DNA of 64,000 bases. It comes from JAENVU01 sp046598395. GTDB taxonomy: Bacteria > Actinomycetota > Acidimicrobiia > IMCC26256 > JAENVU01. The position numbers were made by a program, and so were the translations under genes. The stretch is taken from assembly GCA_046598395.1 (NCBI GenBank), contig JBKJIQ010000025.1, positions 1 through 64,000 of the forward strand, given 5' to 3'. Below, one piece after another: positions 8,935 to 17,505 of this stretch; the first letter of the stretch is position 1; each line of letters begins with the position of its first letter. A model generated the notes under the pieces. It saw only the letters and a list, made by a program, of their open reading frames with translations. It was not told the origin of the DNA and did not search any database.

Positions 8935-9621
8935 ATGATTCGCTTCGAGAACGTCACCATGACCTACAAGGGCGATGTCACCGCCCTGCGGGACGTCAGC
9001 CTCGATGTCCAAAAAGGCGAGTTCGTCTTCCTCGTCGGCCCGTCGGGCTCCGGGAAATCGACCTTCCTCCGGCTCCTCCTGCGCGACGAAGTTCCGACCA
9101 AGGGCAGCATCGTGGTCGCCGGGCGGGACATCACCACGCTCTCGAGCTGGAAGGTCCCGCAACTCCGGCGCAACATCGGGTGCATTTTCCAGGACTACAA
9201 GCTGTTGCCGGGCAAGACCATCTACGAGAACGTTGCGTTCGCCTCCGAGGTGATCGGCCGGCCGCAACACGTGACGAAGGCCCAGGTGCCCCAGATCTTG
9301 GATCTGGTCGGCCTCACGTCGAAACTCGACCGGTTCCCGGGCGAACTCTCCGGTGGTGAGCAGCAGCGAGTCTCCATTGCCCGGGCGTTCGTGAATCGGC
9401 CGTTGATCCTGCTCGCCGATGAACCGACGGGAAACCTCGACCCCCAGACCACCGTCGGGATCATGCGCTTGCTCGACCGCATCAACCGGACCGGCACCAC
9501 GGTCGTGATGGCCACCCACGATTCTCGCATCGTCGACACGATGCGGCGTCGGGTCCTCGAACTCGACCACGGCTCCCTCGTCCGAGATCAAGCTCGTGGT
9601 GTCTACGGCGTGGGGAGTTAA
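8935..9621 (+). CDS. ftsE: cell division ATP-binding protein FtsE
   Basis: 228 residues from ATG 8935. An open frame beginning 38 codons earlier overlaps prfB and is not supported. An ABC ATPase with Walker A GPSGSGKST (about 37-45), Q-loop in IFQDYKLLPG, signature LSGGEQQR (about 140-147), Walker B ILLADEPTGN and the H-loop in MATHD. With FtsX it forms a divisome complex that does not transport but transmits ATP-driven conformational change to periplasmic or cell-surface peptidoglycan hydrolases. ftsX starts 8 bases after the stop, so the two are co-translated. Confidence 0.98.
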   Translation: MIRFENVTMTYKGDVTALRDVSLDVQKGEFVFLVGPSGSGKSTFLRLLLRDEVPTKGSIVVAGRDITTLSSWKVPQLRRNIGCIFQDYKLLPGKTIYENVAFASEVIGRPQHVTKAQVPQILDLVGLTSKLDRFPGELSGGEQQRVSIARAFVNRPLILLADEPTGNLDPQTTVGIMRLLDRINRTGTTVVMATHDSRIVDTMRRRVLELDHGSLVRDQARGVYGVGS

Positions 9622-9629
9622 AGGCGCTC

Positions 9630-10523
9630 ATGCTGGGAAAACTTCGATACTTCGGACGCGAGACATGGGTATCACTGCGCCGCAACGTCCTCATGACGGT
9701 CGCGGGGGTGATCACGGTCGCGGTGTCCCTGTGTGTGCTCGGCAGTTCGTTGCTGATCACGCGTTTGGTCGATCACGGAACCCAGCGCTGGAAAGACGGC
9801 GTCGAGTTCGAGATCTTCATGAAGGTTGGCGCAACCGCGGCCGAGTCCAAGGCGGTGCAATCTCAGCTGGGCGGCGATACCAACGTCATTCGGGTGAAGT
9901 ACATCTCGAAGGACGCTGCGTACAAGGAGTTTAAGCGGCTGTTCGCGAGCGATCAGCCGGAACTTGCGGCGACGATCACCCCCCAGGATCTTCCGGAGTC
10001 CTTCCGAGTCGCACCGCGCAAAGCCGAACTCACCGAGAGCGTCTCGAACCGGTATGTGAGCCTGGCCGGCGTCGACGTGGTGAAGACCGCGGATAAAGCC
10101 GTGAAGGATCTCCTCTCGTTCAGTCGCGGTATTCGTGTGGGCTTTCTCGTCGTCTTCGGGGCGTTGCTGTTCGCATCGCTGTTCCTGATCGTGAATACGA
10201 TCCGACTGGCGACCTACGCGCGGCGCCGGGAGATCGAGGTCATGAAGTTGGTGGGCGCCTCCAACTGGTTCGTCCGGATTCCGTTCATGCTCGAAGGGAT
10301 GGTGCAAGGGGTCCTGGGTGCCACGGTGGGCGTGGGGGCGGTATGGCTGCTGCGCGGCATCCTCACCAATCTCATCCCGTCTCAGGACCTCCTCGGTTTC
10401 TGGAGCGGTTGGTACGTGGGTCCGAGCGACGCCACCCAGATCAGCATCATCGTGCTGCTCTTGGGTGCCGGTATCGGCATGATCGGGGCAGTTGCCGGAT
10501 TGCGGCGTTTCCTCGACGTCTGA
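9630..10523 (+). CDS. ftsX: cell division protein FtsX
   Basis: 297 residues. One N-terminal membrane helix (about 20-45) is followed by an extracytoplasmic domain (about 50-165) and three further helices (about 170-290), the standard FtsX topology. The C-terminal region holds the conserved EIEVMKLVGAS coupling segment that docks FtsE. Extracellular loops of FtsX recruit a peptidoglycan hydrolase or its activator. A LytM-type protein is encoded directly downstream, as with EnvC (enterics) or RipC (mycobacteria). Confidence 0.97.
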   Translation: MLGKLRYFGRETWVSLRRNVLMTVAGVITVAVSLCVLGSSLLITRLVDHGTQRWKDGVEFEIFMKVGATAAESKAVQSQLGGDTNVIRVKYISKDAAYKEFKRLFASDQPELAATITPQDLPESFRVAPRKAELTESVSNRYVSLAGVDVVKTADKAVKDLLSFSRGIRVGFLVVFGALLFASLFLIVNTIRLATYARRREIEVMKLVGASNWFVRIPFMLEGMVQGVLGATVGVGAVWLLRGILTNLIPSQDLLGFWSGWYVGPSDATQISIIVLLLGAGIGMIGAVAGLRRFLDV

Positions 10524-10591
10524 CGCTCGGGCGATTTCGATCGACAACCATCCGCAACGGATGTTGTCCATGTGGTTATCGTCAACCACTG

Positions 10592-11779
10592 ATGTTGACC
10601 CGTCGGTTGCCGGTGGCGCTCGTTCCGGTGGTGCTCGGGCTCCTGTGGTTCGGACTCCTGACACCCATTCCAACCGCCGCCGCGGTGGGAGCGCGGGTCT
10701 CGCCGCCGGCCGAGTTCGAAGCCGCCTCGAATGCCGAGCAGGTGGCAGTGGCCCAAGTTCAGGCCGCGCGGGTGCAGCGTTCGGTGCTGGAGGCGCGAGT
10801 GCAAGCGCTCAATATCCGCGTGGACGAGATGGGCGACCGGGCTCGACAACGCGCCACCGACCTCGCCCGCATCGACCAGGCCCAACGCAACGTGGAGGCT
10901 CGGCTGGTTCGGAGCCAACTGCGCGTGGCCCAGGCCAAAGCGCGTGCGCGTCGGGCTGCGGCCGCAATGTATCGACGAGCGGGCGGTACCGCGCCTCCCA
11001 TCGTGGCTCTCGCAACCGGTACCCGTTCCGTCCACGATGTCTCGGCGACCGAGCGATACCTCGGGGTGGTCGGCGAGCGGATCACGCGTGATGTGAACTC
11101 GGTGAAGGTCGCCCGGCGCATGGTGGTGCTGGCCCAGCGCCAGCTTCGGGCCCAGCGGCTCGATGTCGAACGGGCCGCCGTCGCCGCCCGTGCCGAACAG
11201 GATGCAGTAGTGGCGATCCGGGCCGAACAAGACCGGGCGTTGGAAGCGGCGCGAACCGCAGAAGTGCATGAGACGCAGGTGCTGGCCGCGGCCACCGCTC
11301 GGCGGGTGGAGTTTGAACGGTCGATGGTGGTGGCACAGGCAGCCTCGGGCACGATCGAAAGCATCCTGCGCGCTCGTCCGGGTTCGGGTGTGGCACCAAC
11401 CCATTTCCAGTTCCCGGCCGATGGTCCGGTGACCTCGGGCTTCGGACCGCGGCTGCATCCGATCTTCCACACACTGCGTATGCATACCGGGATCGACATC
11501 GGCGCGGGCTTCGGCGCTTCGGTCCATGCCGGTGCGGGCGGGGTGGTGGTCCTCGCGGGGCCGGCCTCGGGCTACGGCAACGCCGTGGTCATCGACCATG
11601 GCGGTGGTACGGCAACGCTCTACGGACATCTCTCCCGGTTCGAGACCAAGGTGGGCCAGAGCGTGACCGCTGGGCAGAAGGTGGGTGCCGTGGGCAACAC
11701 CGGGAACTCGACGGGCCCCCACCTGCACTTCGAAGTGCGTCTGCGGGGGGTCCCCGTGGACCCGATGCCCTACCTCTGA
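10592..11779 (+). CDS. secreted M23/LytM peptidase with coiled-coil, EnvC-like partner of FtsEX
   Basis: 395 residues from ATG 10592. A longer open frame overlaps ftsX and lacks a signal sequence at its start. A signal peptide (about 1-33) is followed by an Ala/Arg/Gln-rich coiled coil (about 40-245) and a C-terminal LytM domain (about 270-392). The LytM domain keeps the zinc ligands seen in active M23 enzymes: HTGIDIG (His and Asp), and HLHFE near the end. Intact ligands suggest a working endopeptidase rather than an inactive EnvC-type activator. The coiled-coil plus LytM architecture and position after ftsEX predict that FtsX controls it during septation. Confidence 0.9.
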   Translation: MLTRRLPVALVPVVLGLLWFGLLTPIPTAAAVGARVSPPAEFEAASNAEQVAVAQVQAARVQRSVLEARVQALNIRVDEMGDRARQRATDLARIDQAQRNVEARLVRSQLRVAQAKARARRAAAAMYRRAGGTAPPIVALATGTRSVHDVSATERYLGVVGERITRDVNSVKVARRMVVLAQRQLRAQRLDVERAAVAARAEQDAVVAIRAEQDRALEAARTAEVHETQVLAAATARRVEFERSMVVAQAASGTIESILRARPGSGVAPTHFQFPADGPVTSGFGPRLHPIFHTLRMHTGIDIGAGFGASVHAGAGGVVVLAGPASGYGNAVVIDHGGGTATLYGHLSRFETKVGQSVTAGQKVGAVGNTGNSTGPHLHFEVRLRGVPVDPMPYL

Positions 11780-11780
11780 G

Positions 11781-12416
11781 CTATTTCCCGGGTTGAGGAA
11801 CCCACCGCAGGTACGGCTTCTCGGCCCGGAAACCTTCGGGGAACTTCTCCTTGGCGGCATCGTCGGAGACCGACATGGCAATGATCACGTCATCGCCGGA
11901 CTTCCAGTCGACCGGCGTTGCCACCGAGTAACCCGCAGTCAACTGGATCGAGTCGATGACGCGGAGAAGCTCATCGATGTTGCGGCCGGTGGTCTGGGGG
12001 TAGGTGAGCGTGAGCTTCACTTTCTTGTCCGGGCCGATCACGAAGACCGAACGGACGGTGACCTTCTCGTTCATCGCCGGGTGGATCATGTCGTAGAGCT
12101 CGGCGACCTTGCGTTCCGGGTCTGCGATGAGTGGGTAGTTGAGCGCCGTGCCCTTCACGTCAGCAATATCGGGTGCCCACGCCTTGTGGGACTCGATGCC
12201 GTCAACGGAGAGGCCGATGAGCTTGGTGTTCCGGGCATCGAACTCGCTCTTTCGCTTCGCGAGTTCGCCGAGCTCCGTGGTGCACACCGGGGTGAAGTCG
12301 GCGGGATGCGAGAACAGGAGTCCCCAGCTGTCGCCGAGGTAGCTATGCAGGGAAAGGGTGCCGTCGGTGGTCTCCGCGGTGAAATCGGGAGCCTCGTCGC
12401 CGAGTCGGAGCGTCAT
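11781..12416 (-). CDS. 1-Cys peroxiredoxin (Prx6/AhpC-TSA family)
   Basis: 211 residues from ATG 12416, with a GAGGT site just upstream. A thioredoxin-fold peroxidase that reduces H2O2 and organic hydroperoxides. The peroxidatic motif PVCTTE has C45 and is the only cysteine in the protein, so no internal resolving cysteine exists. The family is Prx6-type, with the long C-terminal domain (DWKSGDDVIIAMSV) typical of it. The reductant is unknown; in an actinobacterium mycothiol or thioredoxin is plausible. It is convergent with the LytM gene, whose stop lies one base away. Confidence 0.95.
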   Translation of the reverse strand: MTLRLGDEAPDFTAETTDGTLSLHSYLGDSWGLLFSHPADFTPVCTTELGELAKRKSEFDARNTKLIGLSVDGIESHKAWAPDIADVKGTALNYPLIADPERKVAELYDMIHPAMNEKVTVRSVFVIGPDKKVKLTLTYPQTTGRNIDELLRVIDSIQLTAGYSVATPVDWKSGDDVIIAMSVSDDAAKEKFPEGFRAEKPYLRWVPQPGK

Positions 12417-12602
12417 GGGAATACCTCGTTCGTGAGTGGCACGGGGTCGTAACCTCCACGACGTTAGCGGGCGGGCGAGCCCAAAGTCGAGTGAAATGAT
12501 CAGGAATAGGCATCGACACTGACGACGTTGCTTCCGACACGCCTGAGATTCCATCTCGTTCGAGTTGACTCGGGGCCGAGAACGCGCTCGGATGAGTGGC
12601 GC

Positions 12603-13019
12603 ATGGCGGGGTACTCGGGGACACCATTGCCCAAGAAGTTGGGCATCAGGGACGGCGCAACGGTCGCGTTACTCGCGGCTCCGAACGGATTCGAACGCGC
12701 ACTCACGCCGCTGCCCGACGATGTGGAAGTCCGGACCCAAGCCCGCGGGAAGCTGGACGTCATCGTCTTCTTCGCAACTCGTGAACGCGAGCTGGCGCGC
12801 CGCTTTCCGGTGATGGCGCGCGCGTTGCAACCCGCAGGCGGGCTGTGGGTCGCGTGGCCGAAGAAGACCAGTTGCATCGCCACGGACCTCACATTTGATC
12901 CGGTGCAAGAGATCGGTCTCGACTGCGGACTGGTCGACAACAAGGTCTGCGCGATCGATGAAACATGGTCCGCACTTCGGTTCGTCTACCGGGTGGCCGA
13001 TCGCCCGGGGTTGCGCTGA
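12603..13019 (+). CDS. DUF3052 family protein
   Basis: 138 residues from ATG 12603, where the conserved MAGYSGTPLPKKLGI start of the family begins; the open frame upstream is not conserved. The protein is a small soluble alpha/beta protein with a KTSC motif and a DL-containing C-terminal half common to DUF3052 members. The biochemical function is unknown. It lies 186 bases from the divergent peroxiredoxin and directly before the SRAP gene (3-base gap), so it may be co-transcribed with that repair gene. Confidence 0.85.
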   Translation: MAGYSGTPLPKKLGIRDGATVALLAAPNGFERALTPLPDDVEVRTQARGKLDVIVFFATRERELARRFPVMARALQPAGGLWVAWPKKTSCIATDLTFDPVQEIGLDCGLVDNKVCAIDETWSALRFVYRVADRPGLR

Positions 13020-13022
13020 CCG

Positions 13023-13727
13023 GTGTGTGGTCGGTTCGTCCAGGCGAGTTCCCCCACCCTGCTGGCCGAACACTTTGACGTCGACGAAGTAGTCCTCGGT
13101 GAGCCGCCGCCGCCCCGCTACAACGTGGCGCCGCGCACCGATGTTCTGACCATCACCGGCCGCGAAGGTGTCCGCCGGATGGAACCGATGCGGTGGGGCC
13201 TGGTTCCGTCATGGGCGCCGGACGTGAGCATCGGTGACAAGTTGACGAACGCACGCGCGGAAACGGTGGCGGAGAAGCCGGCGTTCAAGGCCGCGTTCGA
13301 ACGGCGACGGTGCATCATTCCGGCCGACGGCTTCTATGAGTGGCAGGCCGCGCCGGGACCGAAGAAGCAACCGATGTATATCCACGCACGCGCCGGCGAT
13401 CCGCTCGCGTTCGCAGGGTTGTGGGAGTTCTGGCGTCCCCATGACCAGCCCGAAGCGGCATGGATGCGCAGCTGTGTGATCGTGACCACCGCGGCGAATG
13501 CCCTGATGACACCCGTCCACGATCGCATGCCGGTGATGCTCGCGAAAGCCGACTGGGAACACTGGTTGGACGGCCAGTTCGACCACACGGCCGCGCTCAC
13601 CGATCTCCTGGTGCCCGCGCCGGAGAAGCTCCTCGAACTCTGGCCGGTGAGCACTCGCGTGAACTCGGCCCGCAACGACGACGAGCGATTGATCCTTCGC
13701 GAAGATCCACTCACACTGTTCCCGTGA
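13023..13727 (+). CDS. SRAP (SOS response-associated peptidase) family protein, YedK/HMCES-like
   Basis: 234 residues from GTG 13023. Cys2 (M-C-G-R-F start) becomes the N-terminal nucleophile after Met removal. It forms a thiazolidine cross-link to abasic sites in single-stranded DNA and so shields them from strand breakage. Other family residues are visible: NARAET (Asn/Arg/Glu near 75), GFYEW with the active-site Glu, and the HDRMPV His near 165. Length is normal. Three bases separate it from the DUF3052 gene. No LexA-like box was noticed upstream. Confidence 0.95.
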   Translation: MCGRFVQASSPTLLAEHFDVDEVVLGEPPPPRYNVAPRTDVLTITGREGVRRMEPMRWGLVPSWAPDVSIGDKLTNARAETVAEKPAFKAAFERRRCIIPADGFYEWQAAPGPKKQPMYIHARAGDPLAFAGLWEFWRPHDQPEAAWMRSCVIVTTAANALMTPVHDRMPVMLAKADWEHWLDGQFDHTAALTDLLVPAPEKLLELWPVSTRVNSARNDDERLILREDPLTLFP

Positions 13728-13773
13728 ACTGACCCCGACGTCTCGCAACACGCGCCCTCTAAGGTCGTAGTTC

Positions 13774-14517
13774 ATGGAGCATGTCGAGTTTCTTGATGTC
13801 ATCTCGCGCGAGGCCAATGTGCTCGCGGCCGCGGCCCGTTCCGTCGGGCCGGATGCAGCCGTTCCCGCGACGCCGGAGTGGACGATGGCCAAGCTCGTGA
13901 AGCACACCGGCACCACGCACCGCTGGGTGATGGCCGTTGCCGCGGCCCGCGAGTTTGCGAATCCGGGCGATCTCGACCTCGGGCTGCCCGAAGATGATGG
14001 CGCGTATCCCGACTGGTTCGAAGCGGGCGCGGCCACGTTGGTCGCCACGTTGGCCGGAATGGATCCCGACTCTGCCATGTGGTCGTGGGGACCGGACCAG
14101 CATGTTCGGTTCTGGTCGCGGCGTATGGCGCACGAGACGGTGATTCACCGGTGGGACGCGCAGAGCGCGACCGGTACCTCCGATGCAATCGAGCTCACGC
14201 TTGCGCTCGATGGCATCGACGAGCGGCTGGAGAATCTCTCTGCGTCACTGGGTCACGGTCCGCTGGGCCCGCAAGCCTTGCAAGGCGGCAGCGAGACGGT
14301 TCACCTCCATGCGACCGACGGCGACGGCGAATGGCTGCTCCAGTTTGGACCGGAGGGCATCACCGTGAGTCGCGAGCACGCGAAGGGCGACGTCGCCGTG
14401 CGCGGACCTGCGAGCGATCTCCTGCTGTACCTCGTCGGACGCCGCGGTCTCGAAGGCTTCGAGATCTTCGGCGACGAGTCCGTCCTCGCCGCCCGCGATG
14501 CCATCAGGAGTTTCTAA
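13774..14517 (+). CDS. maleylpyruvate isomerase family, mycothiol-dependent-type DinB-fold protein
   Basis: 247 residues. The N-terminal DinB-like four-helix bundle has metal-binding histidines in KLVKHTG (about residue 48) and in the MAHETVIHRWDA segment (about 120). The C-terminal half resembles the MDMPI C-terminal sterol-carrier-like domain. Members isomerise or conjugate using mycothiol, the actinobacterial low-molecular-weight thiol, but most have unknown substrates. The start has no close upstream gene. It is convergent with the amidohydrolase gene. Confidence 0.85.
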   Translation: MEHVEFLDVISREANVLAAAARSVGPDAAVPATPEWTMAKLVKHTGTTHRWVMAVAAAREFANPGDLDLGLPEDDGAYPDWFEAGAATLVATLAGMDPDSAMWSWGPDQHVRFWSRRMAHETVIHRWDAQSATGTSDAIELTLALDGIDERLENLSASLGHGPLGPQALQGGSETVHLHATDGDGEWLLQFGPEGITVSREHAKGDVAVRGPASDLLLYLVGRRGLEGFEIFGDESVLAARDAIRSF

Positions 14518-14542
14518 GGACCCCAGTGTCCCGTTGCGCGGG

Positions 14543-15541
14543 TTAAGTGTCGAGGCGATAGACGCGGGTTGCGGTGCCACGGAACATGGCGTCGCGTTCC
14601 GACTCGGAGAACGGAGCGGCAATTTTCTTGAGCCCGTTCCACAACACCCGGTACGACAGGGACAAGCGGTCGACGGGGAAGTTTGATTCGAACATGCAGC
14701 GCTCGGGTCCAAAGCATTCGATGGTGTGCAGGTAATACCGGGCCTGCGCCGCCACGAACTCGTCCGACGTCGGCGGTCGTGCTGCGGTGTGCCAACCGAA
14801 GCCGTTGTCAGGCATCGCCATCCCGCCGAGTTTCGCGACGACGTTGTCGCACTTGGCGATCTCCGCGATGTCGACCCTCCACGCTTCGAAGATTTCGTCA
14901 CGCCGATTCGCGTACACACCGACACCCAGCGGTGTCCCGAAATGGTCGAGCACCATGAGCGTGTCCGGAACGGCGCGCGCAAGATCGGCGAAGTCGGCAT
15001 TCTGGTGGTGGTAATGCCACGAGTCGTAGGTGAGTCCGCGTGCGCCGAGTCGAGCCACACCAGCACGGAACGCCGGGTCGGCGAAGAGTCCCTCGGGCGC
15101 GTCGCCAGGGATCGTCAATGCCTCGGGATGCGGGTCGCGTGCACCGGCATCGCGGATTCCTCGGAACCGACCCCCGCCGAGTTCGGTGTGTTGGTCGAGA
15201 AGGTCATCGAGGTGGTCGGCGTCGGTGAGATTCACGTGCGCCACGATTCCGCCGATCAAACCCTGGAGGTCGCCGAGCGCGACGGCGGCGACGAACTCCG
15301 TTTCGCCGAGTGAGCGGAGATGTTCCGGACCGTCGGTGCGGTAGGACGATCGGCACTCGATGAACACGGTCCGCTCGATTAGGTGGCCGCTCCCCGCGTC
15401 GGCGGTGAGATCAGCGATGCCGTAGGGCAACGGCCCACCAACGGGCCACAGATGATGATGCGGATCCACGATCCGTTGCGCGGGATCAATGGCCTCCTCC
15501 GCCACGAGGTCCAACCAAGCTTGCGTCATCGGTTCCGGCAT
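14543..15541 (-). CDS. amidohydrolase-2 family metal-dependent hydrolase
   Basis: 332 residues, TIM-barrel. The metal site begins with HHH at residues 28-30 (DPHHHLWP); further ligands are in YDSWHYHHQ, LDHFG and the terminal FESNFPVD, where Asp is a usual ligand. Family members hydrolyse lactones or decarboxylate aromatic acids (2-pyrone-4,6-dicarboxylate hydrolase/L-rhamnono-lactonase-like). The exact substrate cannot be read from sequence. It lies 25 bases downstream of an LLM oxidoreductase and is probably the last gene of a thioesterase-LLM-amidohydrolase operon. Confidence 0.88.
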   Translation of the reverse strand: MPEPMTQAWLDLVAEEAIDPAQRIVDPHHHLWPVGGPLPYGIADLTADAGSGHLIERTVFIECRSSYRTDGPEHLRSLGETEFVAAVALGDLQGLIGGIVAHVNLTDADHLDDLLDQHTELGGGRFRGIRDAGARDPHPEALTIPGDAPEGLFADPAFRAGVARLGARGLTYDSWHYHHQNADFADLARAVPDTLMVLDHFGTPLGVGVYANRRDEIFEAWRVDIAEIAKCDNVVAKLGGMAMPDNGFGWHTAARPPTSDEFVAAQARYYLHTIECFGPERCMFESNFPVDRLSLSYRVLWNGLKKIAAPFSESERDAMFRGTATRVYRLDT

Positions 15542-15566
15542 GGGGATCGTTCTCCTGTCGAGCGGT

Positions 15567-16547
15567 TTACGGCTTCAACTTCGCGAGCGCGCGCATTGTC
15601 GTTCGGGTAGTCGGGGGGTCGGAGATGATCATCGGCGCGGGGGTGGTGACGCCATTGTCGGCATACGCGCGCACACCCTCGGCACATTGCTCCGGTGAGC
15701 CCCACACGATGAGCTCGTCGAGCACGTGGTCGGGGACGGCCTCGGTCGCTGCGGCGCGGTCGCCCGCTTTCCATGCATCCCACATCGGTTGCAGCGCATC
15801 CCCGCGGCCGATCCACTCGTGGAACGCGGCGTAGACGGGAACGTTCAGGTACGCGGTGATCATCCGCCGGCCGATACCCCGCACGGTGTCACGATCCTCG
15901 GTGGGGATCACGAAGATTCGTGCCGCGATCTCTTTGCCTTCACCCACGATGGGCGCCACGGTCTGCACGTCGGTGGCGGAGAGCCAGTTGACGATGGCGC
16001 CGTCGGCTTCGCGGCCCGCCAGCTTCAACATGCCTTCGCGGAGCGCCGCGACGAGGATGGTGGGGGGTTCCGGAAGCCGTACTCCGAGGCGGAATCCCTT
16101 CACCGAGAAGGTCTCGTAGTCGGCGGTGACCTTCTCGCCGGCGAGCGCGGCGTGCAGGAACCGGAGTGTGTCGCGGACTCGTTGATACGGGGCCTCGAAG
16201 GGGATGCCGTTCCACCGCTCGACGATCACATTGCTCGACGATCCGATGCCGAGGACCGCTCGACCCGGGGCGATATCGGCGAGCGTCGCGATCGACTGTG
16301 CCAACAGTGCCGGCCCGCGGGTGTACACCGGCACGATCGCCTGCCCGAGGCGCAGTGTGGGCGCCCACACCGCGGCCAGAACCAAGGGGGTGAACGCGTC
16401 GGTGCCGTCGGTCTCTGCCGACCACACGTCAGTGAAACCCAGCGCTTCGAGTTCGATCAGCCACTCTTTGTGTTCCATGAGCGGCACGCCCGCGAGCGGA
16501 ATCGTGATGCCCCAACGTTGCGGGACGGTGGTCGGCGAGTTGTTCAT
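15567..16547 (-). CDS. LLM class F420-dependent oxidoreductase (Rv3093c-like subfamily)
   Basis: 326 residues. The ATG at 16547 overlaps the stop of the upstream thioesterase as ATGA. The longer open frame would run through that gene. Luciferase-like TIM barrel with the N-terminal RWGITIPLAGVPLMEHKEW strand-helix, the GIGSSSNVIVERWNG segment and C-terminal GSPEQCAEG. Actinobacterial members use the deazaflavin F420 for hydride transfer. F420 use is inferred from subfamily resemblance. Probable role: oxidation or reduction step in a degradative pathway with the linked thioesterase and amidohydrolase. Confidence 0.88.
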   Translation of the reverse strand: MNNSPTTVPQRWGITIPLAGVPLMEHKEWLIELEALGFTDVWSAETDGTDAFTPLVLAAVWAPTLRLGQAIVPVYTRGPALLAQSIATLADIAPGRAVLGIGSSSNVIVERWNGIPFEAPYQRVRDTLRFLHAALAGEKVTADYETFSVKGFRLGVRLPEPPTILVAALREGMLKLAGREADGAIVNWLSATDVQTVAPIVGEGKEIAARIFVIPTEDRDTVRGIGRRMITAYLNVPVYAAFHEWIGRGDALQPMWDAWKAGDRAAATEAVPDHVLDELIVWGSPEQCAEGVRAYADNGVTTPAPMIISDPPTTRTTMRALAKLKP

Positions 16548-17365
16548 GGCTTGGGTGCCTCCGTGGGGTCGTCGCGCCAGCTGCGCACGATGGTGGATTG
16601 ACTTGCAGTGCCGAGCAGCGTGCCGTCCTGGGCCCAGAGGTGAACGAGTCCATGACCGAAGCCGTCCGCAACGGCCTGCACCCGAATGTCGGCAAGGATC
16701 CATTCTGTGGGGACTCGCCGCGCCACGCGCAATGTGTTGTCGAGACTGTTGCCACCTGCGCGCTTCCCGAGTGCTTGAGAGATGCCGAACGGGACGTAGT
16801 CACCCACGATGGAGAGCGTTGCCGCGGAGAGTTCGAGGAGGCCCGGGAGCCGGACCCACAGCGCACACCGTCCGGAACCGGGCGTGCCGTCGAGCTCGTC
16901 GAAGGTGCGAGCGTCGGCCATTCGCATGTCGATGCGATCCATGATCGAACCCTCATGGCGTTCCATCAGCTCGCGGGCTCGACAGTCCATCGGTGCGGGA
17001 ACAACGGGCATCTCGGCCCACTCGCCCTCGTGTGGGACGTCGCGATAGCCGAGGGCCGCGTTGACCGTCAGGATCTCGTCGCCGTCGACGGTCGCCACCG
17101 CGCGGGCCTGAGAGATCTGATGACCCCGCACCACCTCGTCGATGCGAATGTCGAGCACGGCGGGTGGCCGGGCGTAGGAGAGGTATTGACCCGTCGCCCA
17201 CACGAGCGGCCGGCCCGTGAATTGTTCGAGGGCCTCCACACAGGCGCCAAGTCCGCAGCCGCCGAAGAGCGCGCCGAGGCCGGAGCACAGCGTGGGCACC
17301 ACCGGCAACCGCCAATGGGCGGGATCGTCGGTCGGTTCCATTCCGTAGAAGGCCACTGCGTCCAT
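16544..17365 (-). CDS. acyl-CoA thioesterase, TesB-like double hotdog
   Basis: 273 residues. Two hotdog domains (about 30-130 and 155-268). The C-terminal half has the classic TesB pattern LDNTLRVARRVPTEWILADI...GLVHLWAQDGTLLGTASQ, and the second hotdog carries the Asp-x-Gln/Thr-type surface. Hydrolyses acyl-CoA to free acid and CoA. The first domain is more divergent and Cys/Gly-rich (FGGCGLGAC). First gene of an operon with the LLM enzyme, its stop overlapping the next start by ATGA. Divergent from the pirin gene by 140 bases. Confidence 0.88.
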   Translation of the reverse strand: MDAVAFYGMEPTDDPAHWRLPVVPTLCSGLGALFGGCGLGACVEALEQFTGRPLVWATGQYLSYARPPAVLDIRIDEVVRGHQISQARAVATVDGDEILTVNAALGYRDVPHEGEWAEMPVVPAPMDCRARELMERHEGSIMDRIDMRMADARTFDELDGTPGSGRCALWVRLPGLLELSAATLSIVGDYVPFGISQALGKRAGGNSLDNTLRVARRVPTEWILADIRVQAVADGFGHGLVHLWAQDGTLLGTASQSTIVRSWRDDPTEAPKP

Positions 17366-17505
17366 CGAGGGAACCTACCTGCCTGTCGGCTCGTCCGGTC
17401 TGTTGGCTCGTCTGGCTTTTGAGGGAACGGGTTGGTCCCCGGGTTTCTTCGGGAATGGGTTGGTGTTGTAATTCATGCCATCGATTCCACAGAAAGGATT
17501 TGACG

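Noticed and set aside
10382..11881. 499-codon minus-strand frame opposite ftsX and the LytM gene
   Set aside because: The coding strand is clearly the plus strand with intact domains; the antisense frame has low-complexity composition and no motif.
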